Assembly: GCA_964431385.1 (NCBI GenBank)
Contig: CAYSJM010000002.1
Coordinates: 57,598-121,597, forward strand
Direction: 5' to 3'
DNA from: UTCHB3 sp964431385
Lineage (GTDB): Bacteria > Bacteroidota > Ignavibacteria > Ignavibacteriales > Ignavibacteriaceae
Length of the DNA: 64,000 bases
Shown here: piece by piece, positions 34,393-42,943 of the stretch
How the letters are laid out: each line of letters begins with the position of its first letter
Numbering within the stretch: the stretch's first letter is position 1
Translations under genes and position numbers: made by a program
The notes under the pieces: model-generated
Databases searched by the model: none
Told to the model about the DNA's origin: nothing
What the model saw: the letters and a program-made list of their open reading frames with translations, nothing else

Positions 34393-34427
34393 AAAAAAAG
34401 GCTGTCGATTCAAGGCAGCCTTTTTTT
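34393..34427. terminator. Bidirectional terminator
   Basis: AAGGCTG (34398-34404) pairs with CAGCCTT (34416-34422), with A and T runs on both sides, so it can stop both the 384-aa gene and the convergent ChlI-like gene. Confidence 0.88.
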
Positions 34428-34440
34428 GTATTCTTACGAA

Positions 34441-35949
34441 TTAATATTTGTCCTGATCAAATTCATCATCGCCTGAATCTTCCAATGAGAACATCGACGA
34501 TAACATATCTTTAAATTCAAATCTTCCGGTCAGATTAAATCTACTGATTAGCGAATACTCGCACATGCCATGAAGTAAAAATTCTGCGAAAAGGAATTTT
34601 TCTTGTTTGTTGATCCCAGCCACATGTTCTTGCACAATCTCCATCAACCCGGTTACACTTAAAAGAGAATTCTCATATTCTTTTTGGGTTGAATAACTCA
34701 TAAGGTCAAGTTTGTTTCCTTTTGCGAACCAATCGAGAATTTTGGCATATACTTTTTTACCTTCATCCTTTTTTCCTTTTTTCTCAGGTGAAGGGAAGTA
34801 TTGCTGGAAAATAGTTCTGATTGCTTTTGAGATCAGCAGATGTGCAACTGTTGAAGGTCCTTCCTGCTCTCCCTCATACACCAATTCAATTTTCCCGGTG
34901 ATCGAAGGAATTGTACTGAATAGATCACTGATTCTGATAAAAGTTGACTTCTCCGAAGTCTCCAGACATCTCAACTCTGCTGAACTGAATAAATTTTCAT
35001 AACTTGAGATGGTTAGTCGTGCAGAAACACCACTTTTTTCATCGACAAATTCACTCTTTCTGGCTTCAAATGCCACTTGTTCTACCAAATCTTCAATCAA
35101 TGGCGAACAGGTTATTTGTGCAGACTGTTCAGGGTGAAGTTTCGCTTCCTGTTTAGTGATGTTTTTTGAGACTTCGATACTCTTTGGGTAATGTGTCAAA
35201 ATCTGACTGTCGATTCTATCTTTTAACGGGGTGACAATAGAACCTCTGTTAGTGTAATCTTCAGGATTGGCGGTAAAGATGAACTGCACATCGAGTGGTA
35301 ATTTCATCTTAAAACCCCTTATTTGAATATCTTCTTCCTGCAAAATGTTAAAAAGGGCTACCTGAATCCTTGCCTGAAGGTCGGGAAGCTCGTTGATAAC
35401 AAATATCGAACGATGCGACCTGGGAATCAGCCCATAGTGTATCACTCTTTCATCAGAATAGGGGAGTTTTAAAGCTGCCGCTTTTATCGGATCAACATCA
35501 CCAATTAAATCGGCGACTGATACATCCGGAGTCGCGAGTTTTTCAGTATATCTTTTATCTCTGTGTATCCACTCAATTTCTGTATCGTCACCATGAGTAA
35601 CTATTTGTGATTTTCCATAGGCAGAAACGGGCTCAAATGGGTCGTCCATAAGCTCACTCCCTTTTATAATCGGAATATACTCATCGAGCAGATTGACGAG
35701 AGTTCTGGCTATTCTTGTTTTTGCCTGACCTCTCAGTCCAAGAAACAAAATGTTGTGTCTTGAAAGTATTGCTCTTTTTAAATCGGGAATAACAGTTTCT
35801 TCGTACCCGTGAATTCCGCTAAAATACTCTTCACCACGCTTTAGAGACGAAATTAAATTATCTCTTAATTCATCTTTTATCGTCCTGGTCTTATACCCGA
35901 CAATTTTAAGATCGCGAACCGTTTTAATCTCTTCAATATGAAATGACAT
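34441..35949 (-). CDS. AAA+ ATPase, magnesium-chelatase ChlI/MoxR-like
   Basis: A 502-aa ATPase. Walker A is LGLRGQAKTRIA near residue 70 and Walker B lies around SIFVINELPDL near residue 185. IFTANPEDYTNRGSIVTPLKDRI gives the sensor and arginine-finger region of the ChlI/MoxR type. The C-terminal half is helical and not typical of chelatases. It is the second gene of a pair with a VWA protein (8-bp gap). Such ATPase/VWA pairs act like chaperones or metal-insertion machines, as in the MoxR and Mg-chelatase I/D systems, but the client is unknown here. No porphyrin or cobalamin genes are near. Confidence 0.82.
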   Translation of the reverse strand: MSFHIEEIKTVRDLKIVGYKTRTIKDELRDNLISSLKRGEEYFSGIHGYEETVIPDLKRAILSRHNILFLGLRGQAKTRIARTLVNLLDEYIPIIKGSELMDDPFEPVSAYGKSQIVTHGDDTEIEWIHRDKRYTEKLATPDVSVADLIGDVDPIKAAALKLPYSDERVIHYGLIPRSHRSIFVINELPDLQARIQVALFNILQEEDIQIRGFKMKLPLDVQFIFTANPEDYTNRGSIVTPLKDRIDSQILTHYPKSIEVSKNITKQEAKLHPEQSAQITCSPLIEDLVEQVAFEARKSEFVDEKSGVSARLTISSYENLFSSAELRCLETSEKSTFIRISDLFSTIPSITGKIELVYEGEQEGPSTVAHLLISKAIRTIFQQYFPSPEKKGKKDEGKKVYAKILDWFAKGNKLDLMSYSTQKEYENSLLSVTGLMEIVQEHVAGINKQEKFLFAEFLLHGMCEYSLISRFNLTGRFEFKDMLSSMFSLEDSGDDEFDQDKY

Positions 35950-35957
35950 ATAAACCT

Positions 35958-37055
35958 TTATCGTAAATTTTTTCGTCTGTTTTTAATAAAATCCTCAAAT
36001 ACAAATTGTCCAAGACCATTCAAGTCACTGTAAAAAGCCCTACCGTTATTCACTTCAGTAAACTCTCTCACGAATTTCTGCAGGTATGGATCTGACGCAA
36101 TCATGAATGTTGTGATTGGGATACCCCTCTTTTTTGCAATAGCCGCCTGATCGAGAGTTTTGTTCACAATTTTACGATCGAGCCCAAAGCTGTTTGTATA
36201 ATATTTAATACCGACTTTAAGACAAGTGGGTTTACCATCAGTAATCATGAAAATCTGTTTATTCGCCGTTTTGCGTCGTTTCAGAATTTCCATGGCGAGT
36301 TGAAGTCCTGCAACTGTATTGGTATGGAATGGACCGACCTGAAGATATGGTAAATCTTTTATCGAGACCGGTCTTGCATCATTTCCAAAAACGATTATAT
36401 CAAGAGTGTCTTTGGGATATTTGATAGTTATCAGTTCTGCAAGTGCCATTGCAACTTTTTTAGCCGGAGTTATTCTATCCTCTCCATATAAAATCATGGA
36501 ATGAGAGATATCTATCATCAAAACTGTTGAAGTGGCAGCTTTAAAATCTTTTTCCTGAATTTCAAGATCATTTTCAGTCAATCTGAAATCATCGAGGCCG
36601 TGATTTATCTGAGCATTTTTGATCGAATCAGTCATGTCAACCTGATCGAGAGTATCTCCAAACTGAAATTCTCTTCTGTCAGAAGTCAGTTCGTCGCCCG
36701 GTCCATTATATGGTGTCCGGTGATTTCCAACATTTCCTCTTTTAAGTTTGCCAAAAATCTCTTCGAGCGATTGTTGTCTTATTGTCTTTTCAGATTTTGC
36801 CGACGGAGTAAGTGTACCCGAAACCGGAGCCTCATTAATAAATCCGTTAGATTTAAGATCAGATATAAAATCGCCCATACCATAGTTGTTGGATGTCAGG
36901 TTATATCTTCTGTCGAGTTGGTTCATCCAGTCTAAAGCCTGGCTCACATCGCCGGAGGTAATAGTAAGTAACTGAAGGAAAATCTTGAGCAGATCGTTAA
37001 ACCTGGCGTCTTCGAGTTTTGGGGGTATATATTTGGTAAATCTAAATCCATTCAT
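35958..37055 (-). CDS. VWA-domain protein, partner of the ChlI-like ATPase
   Basis: A 365-aa protein. The first 165 residues are helical and then disordered (with a Gly/Asn-rich stretch). Residues about 180-345 form the VWA domain with the complete MIDAS: DISHS, the Thr in HTNTVAGL and the Asp in MITDGKPT. No signal peptide or membrane helix is seen, so it acts in the cytoplasm with its ATPase partner. This pair resembles the ChlI/ChlD or MoxR/CoxE-like modules in which ATP hydrolysis remodels a client bound through the VWA domain. Confidence 0.82.
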   Translation of the reverse strand: MNGFRFTKYIPPKLEDARFNDLLKIFLQLLTITSGDVSQALDWMNQLDRRYNLTSNNYGMGDFISDLKSNGFINEAPVSGTLTPSAKSEKTIRQQSLEEIFGKLKRGNVGNHRTPYNGPGDELTSDRREFQFGDTLDQVDMTDSIKNAQINHGLDDFRLTENDLEIQEKDFKAATSTVLMIDISHSMILYGEDRITPAKKVAMALAELITIKYPKDTLDIIVFGNDARPVSIKDLPYLQVGPFHTNTVAGLQLAMEILKRRKTANKQIFMITDGKPTCLKVGIKYYTNSFGLDRKIVNKTLDQAAIAKKRGIPITTFMIASDPYLQKFVREFTEVNNGRAFYSDLNGLGQFVFEDFIKNRRKNLR

Positions 37056-37101
37056 ACTCGTGTAACATAGTTGAATTTAGATTAGTTCATGTTATAACAT
37101 C

Positions 37102-37130
37102 AAAAAAAAAAGCTGCCTAAAAGGCAGCTT
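37102..37130 (-). terminator. Terminator after clpP
   Basis: Minus strand AAGCTGCCT/AGGCAGCTT (37130-37122 with 37118-37110), a 3-base loop and a T run (the A run 37102-37111 on the plus strand). Confidence 0.9.
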
Positions 37131-37154
37131 CAAATTTAGATTACAGGTTACAGA

Positions 37155-37766
37155 CTATTTTCTTTTATCAAGAATTTTGTCTATCAATTTATACTCAACC
37201 GCTTCTTCAGAGGTCATAAAATAATCTCTGTCGCAATCTTTGGTTATCTGTTCAACCGTTTTTCCGGTGTGATGCGATAGAATGTTGTAGAGAGTATCTC
37301 TGGTCTTCATCATTTCGCGTGCCTGAATCTCGATATCAGATGCTTGCCCGGAGATGCCACCAACCCAGGGTTGATGAATCATTATCTTTGAGTTGGGGAG
37401 GGCAGATCGCTTTCCATCTGCACCACCGGCGAGTAAAACAGCTCCCATGCTTGCTGCAAGACCCACACATATTGTTGAGACATCAGGTTTTATGAACCGC
37501 ATAGTATCGTATATTGCCAATCCTGCGGAGACACTTCCACCGGGTGAATTGATATATAAGTAGATATCTTTGGTTGAATCTTCAGCCTCAAGAAAAATTA
37601 ATTGTGCAATAGTCAAAGACGCCACATGGTCATCTATGGCAGTTCCGAGGAAGATGATTCTCTCTCTAAGGAGGCGTGAATATATGTCCATTCCTCTTTC
37701 ACCGCGACCCGTTTGCTCAATAACATAAGGGACCAACTGGTTAAGTATCTCTATTTTATTATTCAT
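37155..37766 (-). CDS. clpP: ATP-dependent Clp protease proteolytic subunit
   Basis: Serine protease that forms the double-ring chamber used by ClpX or ClpA. Catalytic Ser is in GLAASMGAVLLAGG, His in MIHQPWVGG and Asp in the DRDYFMT region. ATG at 37766 is preferred (203 aa, usual length); an in-frame GTG nine codons upstream is an alternative with no better RBS. It follows the trigger factor gene (tig-clpP is the common order), but the expected clpX is not next: the next minus-strand gene is the unrelated VWA gene, with a terminator between. Confidence 0.95.
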   Translation of the reverse strand: MNNKIEILNQLVPYVIEQTGRGERGMDIYSRLLRERIIFLGTAIDDHVASLTIAQLIFLEAEDSTKDIYLYINSPGGSVSAGLAIYDTMRFIKPDVSTICVGLAASMGAVLLAGGADGKRSALPNSKIMIHQPWVGGISGQASDIEIQAREMMKTRDTLYNILSHHTGKTVEQITKDCDRDYFMTSEEAVEYKLIDKILDKRK

Positions 37767-37832
37767 TTTTAACTTTCGTAATTTTGTTAACACATTATAA
37801 TCACAAACAAGCAGTTAAGTCGTTTGGTTCAA

Positions 37833-39218
37833 TCAGTGTTTATGATCGTGATCGTGGTCGTGGTCATGATCGTTATGTTCGTGGTCATGGTCATGATGTT
37901 CGTGATAGTGGTCATGATCGTGATGCTCATGGCTATGGTCATGATTTTCGACATATTTTTTGCGATACTCTTCAGGATCGATACCTGTTCTTGGGTTTTC
38001 GTCGCTGAGGAATTTATCGAGTATTCCATAAAGAAGCTGGTTTTTTATGGCATCGCCTTTGAAGTAATCTTTAAGGATATCTTCACCTATGTTATATTTC
38101 TCAACTTCTGATTTCACAAGTTCATCAATATATTCATCGGTAACGGTGAGGTTTTCAATACGAATGATATTTTCGCGGATAACTTGCCATTTTGCTTCTT
38201 TTTTAGCGTATGGCAGATAAGCTGTTTTTAGATCTTCAGCTCTTGGAAGCTGTTTTTTCTCTTTTTTAGCTTTTTCAGTTTCCTCTTTAACAAAATATTC
38301 TAAAACTCTTTCTACAAAAGTTGAAGGAATTTTAATGTCGTTTGCATCAAGAATCACTTTTTCAAGGCGGGAATTGTAGATTTTTTGAGTCATATCATCG
38401 TAATAACCCGAATAATATGCTGCAATTCCTTCTTTCAGTTCATCAACGGTTTTGTACTCTTTTGAAATTGTCTGAACAAATTCATCAGTAAGTTCTGGAA
38501 GTTTTTTTGTTCTGAATCCTTTAACGATGAATTGATAGTTGGTTTTTTCATAACCATCAATCAACTTCTGTTCTGAATAAAAATCAGCAGGTTTAATTAA
38601 ATCACCAACTTTAAGATCGCCAACTGAAGATTTGAACGCTTCGCTGAGAAGAGGGTAATCATACTCAATGGCTTTTGGGGTTCCCATCTCTACTGAGTTA
38701 TTGGTATCATAAACATCGATGTCAATAAGTGTATTTGCTGCATCTTCAACTTTGTCAACATCGCTAAATTCGGCATTCGATCTTAGGAGGTTTTTAAGTT
38801 CTTCTTCAATGAGTTTGTCAGTAACTTCGTATAATGGAATTTCTATGTCGTTCCCTTTGTAGCCTACCAATTCAACTTCAGGGAAAATTTCATAATTTAT
38901 TTTGAATGAGAGTGCCTGTCCTGGTTTGTAGTTCAGATCAACAAGTCCGGGAGTGTTGAGCGGTCTTAAATCCATCTCTTTGGCAGAATCCCAAAATATT
39001 TTATTAGCCACTTTATCCGCAGCATCATATTCTAAAGAGTCGCCGTACATGTTTTTAATTACATGACGAGGGGCTTTGCCTTTTCTAAAACCGGGGATTT
39101 GAATAGTGGTAATTTTTTTTGCGACTTCTGATTGAATAAGTGGTGAGGCTTCTTCAGGGCTTAATGTTACTTCTAATTGATGTTCAGCAGTTGATAACTG
39201 ATTGACTTTCCTTTCCAA
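37833..39218 (-). CDS. tig: Trigger factor with His/Asp-rich C-terminal tail
   Basis: Ribosome-bound chaperone that meets nascent chains. The 461-aa protein has the signature GFRKGKAPRHVIKNMYG in the ribosome-binding domain. The middle peptidyl-prolyl isomerase region is divergent, and the helical C-terminal arms are present. The last 36 residues (19 His, 10 Asp) form a metal-binding-like tail. TTG at 39218 is chosen because GAGG lies 5 bases before it and the protein then begins MERKVNQLST; the open frame upstream runs into tRNA-Leu, so any longer start would be wrong. Followed by clpP. Confidence 0.93.
   Translation of the reverse strand: MERKVNQLSTAEHQLEVTLSPEEASPLIQSEVAKKITTIQIPGFRKGKAPRHVIKNMYGDSLEYDAADKVANKIFWDSAKEMDLRPLNTPGLVDLNYKPGQALSFKINYEIFPEVELVGYKGNDIEIPLYEVTDKLIEEELKNLLRSNAEFSDVDKVEDAANTLIDIDVYDTNNSVEMGTPKAIEYDYPLLSEAFKSSVGDLKVGDLIKPADFYSEQKLIDGYEKTNYQFIVKGFRTKKLPELTDEFVQTISKEYKTVDELKEGIAAYYSGYYDDMTQKIYNSRLEKVILDANDIKIPSTFVERVLEYFVKEETEKAKKEKKQLPRAEDLKTAYLPYAKKEAKWQVIRENIIRIENLTVTDEYIDELVKSEVEKYNIGEDILKDYFKGDAIKNQLLYGILDKFLSDENPRTGIDPEEYRKKYVENHDHSHEHHDHDHYHEHHDHDHEHNDHDHDHDHDHKH
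37836..37943 (-). repeat. Imperfect codon repeat encoding a His/Asp-rich tail
   Basis: 36 codons that repeat CAT/CAC and GAT/GAC units (on the plus strand, variations of GTGGTCATGATC). They encode the C-terminal tail of trigger factor. The repeat causes long accidental open frames on the opposite strand, which are not genes. Confidence 0.85.
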
Positions 39219-39245
39219 TCTAACCTCGGATTTAAAGAATTGAAG

Positions 39246-39327
39246 TGCGAAGGGGGGGACTCGAACCCCCACGGATCTCTCCACTAGATCCTAAGTCTAG
39301 CGCGTCTGCCAATTTCGCCACTTTCGC
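39246..39327 (-). tRNA. tRNA-Leu (TAG)
   Basis: Cloverleaf on the minus strand: acceptor GCGAAAG with CCTTCGC (one A-C mismatch at 6-67), anticodon stem CTAGA/TCTAG with loop CTTAGGA giving anticodon TAG, a short variable arm (GGA/TCC) as in class II tRNAs, and T stem GGGGG/CCCCC with TTCGAGT. Discriminator is A; CCA is not encoded. It lies 27 bp upstream of the trigger factor start and may be transcribed with it. Confidence 0.93.
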
Positions 39328-39341
39328 AATAATGTAGCTTG

Positions 39342-39349
39342 CAAATATA
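39342..39349 (-). promoter_or_regulatory. Probable -7 element for tRNA-Leu and tig
   Basis: TATATTTG on the minus strand (CAAATATA on the plus strand), 14 bp upstream of the tRNA 5' end, the same octamer as at tRNA-His and tRNA-Gly. A -33 TTTG at the usual distance is not clear (nearest spacer 16 bp). The 100 bp further upstream holds nothing else I recognise. Confidence 0.5.
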
Positions 39350-39493
39350 ACAAAAATGAAAGAAACAAAAAAGAACAGGAATTATTGGTGATTCAATTTT
39401 GAAGTGTCTCCGGACTATTCAAAGGCTTTTTAAGTCGGCGTTTTTAACAGACTTTGTTCAGAAATGGAGAAAATGGAATTAACTTCAGACTCT

Positions 39494-40453
39494 TCAAGGT
39501 GAGAAGTATTTTGCCGTTTCCGTGAGATCAACATTTCCCCCTGAAAGAATTAAACCTGTATTTTTCCCTTTGAAAATATCTTTTGATTTAAGAACAGCAG
39601 CAAGAACTGTAGCTGAGCTGGGTTCTACAATGATCTTAACTCTCTCCCATATCAACCGCATTGCTGAAATAATTTCATCCTCTTCCACTCTGATAATCTG
39701 AGTAACAAGTTCTTGGATTATGGGGAAGTTCTTGATTCCGAGCGATGTCAGCAGACCATCTGAAATTGTTGAAGGATTAACTGAAGGGATTATCTCACCG
39801 GCGTTTAGTGATCGGTAGGCATCATCAGCTCCTGAAGGTTCTGCAGCAAACGAAATACATTTATCAGAGAAATATTTCGAGGAGATAGCTGTTCCGGCAA
39901 GTAGCCCGCCACCTCCAACCGGGGCTATAATTGCGTCGAGCTGCGGTATTTCTTCTAAAAATTCTTTTGCAGCAGTCGCTTGTCCTGCTATTATTCTATA
40001 GTCGTCGTAAGGTGGAATAAACACCGCTCCCGTTTTGGAGATTACTTCATTTAGAGTTGACTCACGGGCTTTTAAGTTTGGTTCACAAAATGTGATTTTC
40101 CCGCCAAATGCCTGAACAGACTGAATCTTAATCTTTTTTGAATTGGAGGGCATTACAATATAAGCAGGTATTCCCAGAGTGCGAGCGGCAAGGCTAAGTG
40201 CAGTTGCATGATTTCCTGAAGAGTGAGTTGCAACCCCTTTCAGTAGCTCCTCTTTCGACAGTTGCAATGAGGCATTAAATGCACCTCTCGCCTTGAACGC
40301 ACCACCTCGTTGCATGTTTTCGCATTTAAAGAAGAGGGAAGTGCCGGCAAGTTCGTTTATACTTCGAGACTGCAAAACAGGCGTCTTGTGGATAAAAGGC
40401 TTTATCCTTTTGTGAGCCTCTTCGACTGTCTCAATAGCGGGGAAAGGATGCAT
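39494..40453 (-). CDS. PLP-dependent threonine/serine dehydratase (or serine racemase)
   Basis: A 319-aa fold-type II PLP enzyme. PLP Lys is in GGAFKARGAFNA, the substrate loop is HSSGNHATAL, and the phosphate loop is VGGGGLLAG. No C-terminal regulatory ACT domain follows, so it resembles biodegradative threonine dehydratase or serine racemase, which are catabolic rather than isoleucine-pathway enzymes. It is translationally coupled to KtrA by a one-base overlap (TAATG), which is an unusual partnership and the odd member of an ion-transport operon. Confidence 0.88.
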   Translation of the reverse strand: MHPFPAIETVEEAHKRIKPFIHKTPVLQSRSINELAGTSLFFKCENMQRGGAFKARGAFNASLQLSKEELLKGVATHSSGNHATALSLAARTLGIPAYIVMPSNSKKIKIQSVQAFGGKITFCEPNLKARESTLNEVISKTGAVFIPPYDDYRIIAGQATAAKEFLEEIPQLDAIIAPVGGGGLLAGTAISSKYFSDKCISFAAEPSGADDAYRSLNAGEIIPSVNPSTISDGLLTSLGIKNFPIIQELVTQIIRVEEDEIISAMRLIWERVKIIVEPSSATVLAAVLKSKDIFKGKNTGLILSGGNVDLTETAKYFSP

Positions 40454-41142
40454 TAATCCACTATCTTTTTAATATCTTTGTCACGCCCAAACACAATCAA
40501 TACATCGTTTTCCTCCAGGATGGTAGATGCAGTTGGTACACCATAAATTTGCTCTACCGGTTCTTTTGAGCTTCCGCTGAATGCTTTTGACATTCTTCTG
40601 ATTGTTATCAGATTTACATTGTAGCGAATACGCAGATCGAGTTCTTGAAGGCTTTTACCAACAAATGTTCTCGGTGTTTTTAAGTCAACTATATTATAAT
40701 CTTCACCTATGGTAATCGAATTAAGAACATCCTTGTTCGTAACTAAATTTATCATCTGTTGAGCAATCTGAACCTCGGGTATTAAAACTTGATGTACTCC
40801 CAACTTGGTCAATATCTTTTGTTGAAGTTCAGAAGATGCACGAGCCACTACTTTTTTAACTTTTTTCTCAAGTAAAATTACAGAGGTTAAGATAGTATTC
40901 TCAAATTTATCGGGACCAATAGCTATGATGGCAGCATCAACTGTATCATCGATACCCAGCATGGTTAAAGCTTTTTCATCCGTTGAATCAGCTTTTACAG
41001 CAGAGTCAACCATATCTTTTACATCGTTTACAGCCTCGTCATCCATATCGATAGCCAGTACTTCGGAATTGGATTTTCCGAGGTAATGAGCCAAATTTCT
41101 TCCAAGATCGCCGAGACCTATTATTACATATTTTTTTTTCAA
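40453..41142 (-). CDS. ktrA: KtrA/TrkA-type potassium channel regulatory subunit
   Basis: A 229-aa cytoplasmic RCK protein that gates the KtrB/TrkH channel on binding ATP/ADP or NAD. The N-terminal Rossmann part has YVIIGLGDLGRNLAHYLG (GxGxxG) with the acidic AIDMDDE that contacts the ribose, and the RCK_C part (from about residue 145) has NIVDLKTPRTFVGKSL and ENDVLIVFG. It lies 16 bp after its channel partner KtrB and is clearly part of the same operon. Confidence 0.93.
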   Translation of the reverse strand: MKKKYVIIGLGDLGRNLAHYLGKSNSEVLAIDMDDEAVNDVKDMVDSAVKADSTDEKALTMLGIDDTVDAAIIAIGPDKFENTILTSVILLEKKVKKVVARASSELQQKILTKLGVHQVLIPEVQIAQQMINLVTNKDVLNSITIGEDYNIVDLKTPRTFVGKSLQELDLRIRYNVNLITIRRMSKAFSGSSKEPVEQIYGVPTASTILEENDVLIVFGRDKDIKKIVD

Positions 41143-41158
41143 TTTAAAGCCTCAAAAT

Positions 41159-42943
41159 TTATAACATTGAAATGTTGTCGTCGGGGTAAGAGAATCGACT
41201 GCTGTCTCTCTCCCCGATAAAACTAAAAATAATAGTTAAAGGACCGATTCTACCTATGTACATCAGGAGAATGTCAACCAATTTCCCAACATCTGTCAGA
41301 TTGGGTGTAATTCCTTTTGTAAGCCCGACTGTGCCAGCGGCACTAAATGCCTCGAACATCAAGTCAATAAACTTCATCCCGTGTTCAGAGACACTCATGA
41401 TGAACACACCGAGCAAGATATAAAGAACCGAAAGCCAAAAGATCATGAATGCCAGATTTATAATATCAGTCGGGATAGTCCTTTTTCTTATTCTTAAATC
41501 CCTGGTACTGTTTCTGTACATCAGAATTGAAAGAAAAACTATCGTGAAAGTTGTGGTTTTTATACCACCACCGGTACCTCCGGGAGATGCACCGATGAAC
41601 ATCATAAAACAGTAGAAAAATGTTGTAGGATCAGTAAATGCAGAGATATCCACCGTGTTAAAACCTGCTGTTCTTGCCGAAACTGCTTGAAAGTATGAAT
41701 GGAATAGAGCATCACCTGTTGAAAGACCCTTCAATGAAGAGTCAATTTCAAGGGCGTAAGTGGTCAGAGTGCCCATAACAATTAAAATTAGAGTTGTGAT
41801 AAGCACAATTCTAACCTGTAAACTCATCTGTAATTTTGCGAATAACGGGCTTCTGTTCAATTTAAGGTACTTTGGTATTCCCAAAATTGTGGTAAAACCT
41901 AAACCGCCAAAAATTATGAGAAGTGAGATTGTCGTATTGAAAACATAGTTGTTTTTGATCATTGGATCGGCAAGATTTTGAGAATAAATCGAAAATCCCG
42001 CATTACAAAAAGCTGAAATTCCGTGAAATACGCTCGAAAATATAGCCTCACCCAGATCATTTGGATAAAAATCTTTTATTGAAAAGAAGATGACTGTGGC
42101 ACCAATTGCTTCGAGACCAAAAGTTAAAACAATCAGGCTGGTAAGAACTTTTCCTATTGCACCCATATTATCTTCATGCATCATTTCCCGCAGAATAAAC
42201 TTCTCTTTAATTCCAAGTCCACCCGATAAAAAGATAGCGAAAAATGTTGTGAAGGTCATTAATCCCAGACCGCCGATCTGGAAAAGAGACATGACAACAA
42301 TCTGACCAAAGCGGGTGAAGACTGTTGCAACATCCACCACAGTTAGCCCGGTAACACAAACAGCACTCGTGGAAGTGAAGAGTGCATCGATAAATCTCAT
42401 TCCACCTGCAATATTAGATGCAGCCGGAAGCATTAGGAGAAGTGCCCCTGTTAGTATTGTGAGGGCAAAGCTGAGCATAAAAAGACGGGCAGGATGTATC
42501 TTCGATTCCAGAATCTTTTTATTGTATCTTATTGCTCCCAGCAAAATACCTATAACTATGTAAATCTGAGCGAGTACTACATACAAAAAGGTAATATTCT
42601 TGATATTAAATGAAGAACCGATATTTTGAATGATGCTTACGCCTGAAATAGTGAGTATTGCTTCGATGATAATAAATAGTATCACCAAAAATTCAAACAG
42701 GTGAGCCCTAAAAAATTGCAGTTTGTTTTCTGCAAAACTGATATTGGTAAGCTGATAAATTACAAAGATTCCCACTACTGCAACTGAAAGCAGATTTATC
42801 AAGTATTCTTCAACAAAGTTTATTCTAAAACCATGTTCGAGAATTATAGTCGCAAAACCGGCGGTTGCTGAAAAAATCAGGATGATTCTCAGAGCTCTGA
42901 GAATCTTTTCCTTTGTGCTGTTTCTAATAGTTTGTAAACTCAA
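41159..42943 (-). CDS. ktrB: KtrB/TrkH-type potassium transporter subunit
   Basis: A 594-aa membrane protein with four K+-channel-like pore repeats. Selectivity-filter Gly residues are visible in TSTSAVCVTGLTVVD, HGISAFCNAGFSIY, SARTAGFNTVD and AAGTVGLTKG, and SPGGTGGGIKTTTF is typical. The first about 140 residues add membrane helices not present in the shorter Bacillus KtrB; such extensions are common in Bacteroidota Trk proteins. With KtrA it forms a Na+- or H+-coupled K+ uptake system important for turgor. It overlaps MscS by 4 bp. Confidence 0.92.
   Translation of the reverse strand: MSLQTIRNSTKEKILRALRIILIFSATAGFATIILEHGFRINFVEEYLINLLSVAVVGIFVIYQLTNISFAENKLQFFRAHLFEFLVILFIIIEAILTISGVSIIQNIGSSFNIKNITFLYVVLAQIYIVIGILLGAIRYNKKILESKIHPARLFMLSFALTILTGALLLMLPAASNIAGGMRFIDALFTSTSAVCVTGLTVVDVATVFTRFGQIVVMSLFQIGGLGLMTFTTFFAIFLSGGLGIKEKFILREMMHEDNMGAIGKVLTSLIVLTFGLEAIGATVIFFSIKDFYPNDLGEAIFSSVFHGISAFCNAGFSIYSQNLADPMIKNNYVFNTTISLLIIFGGLGFTTILGIPKYLKLNRSPLFAKLQMSLQVRIVLITTLILIVMGTLTTYALEIDSSLKGLSTGDALFHSYFQAVSARTAGFNTVDISAFTDPTTFFYCFMMFIGASPGGTGGGIKTTTFTIVFLSILMYRNSTRDLRIRKRTIPTDIINLAFMIFWLSVLYILLGVFIMSVSEHGMKFIDLMFEAFSAAGTVGLTKGITPNLTDVGKLVDILLMYIGRIGPLTIIFSFIGERDSSRFSYPDDNISML

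Noticed and set aside
37784..38111. Open frames on the plus strand opposite the trigger-factor tail, rich in Val, Met, Asp and His
   Set aside because: They are reflections of the CAT/GAT codon repeat of the real gene; composition is repetitive and there is no RBS.
39219..39284. Extension of trigger factor upstream to 39284
   Set aside because: It would translate part of tRNA-Leu; a TTG with a good RBS at 39218 gives the normal N-terminus.
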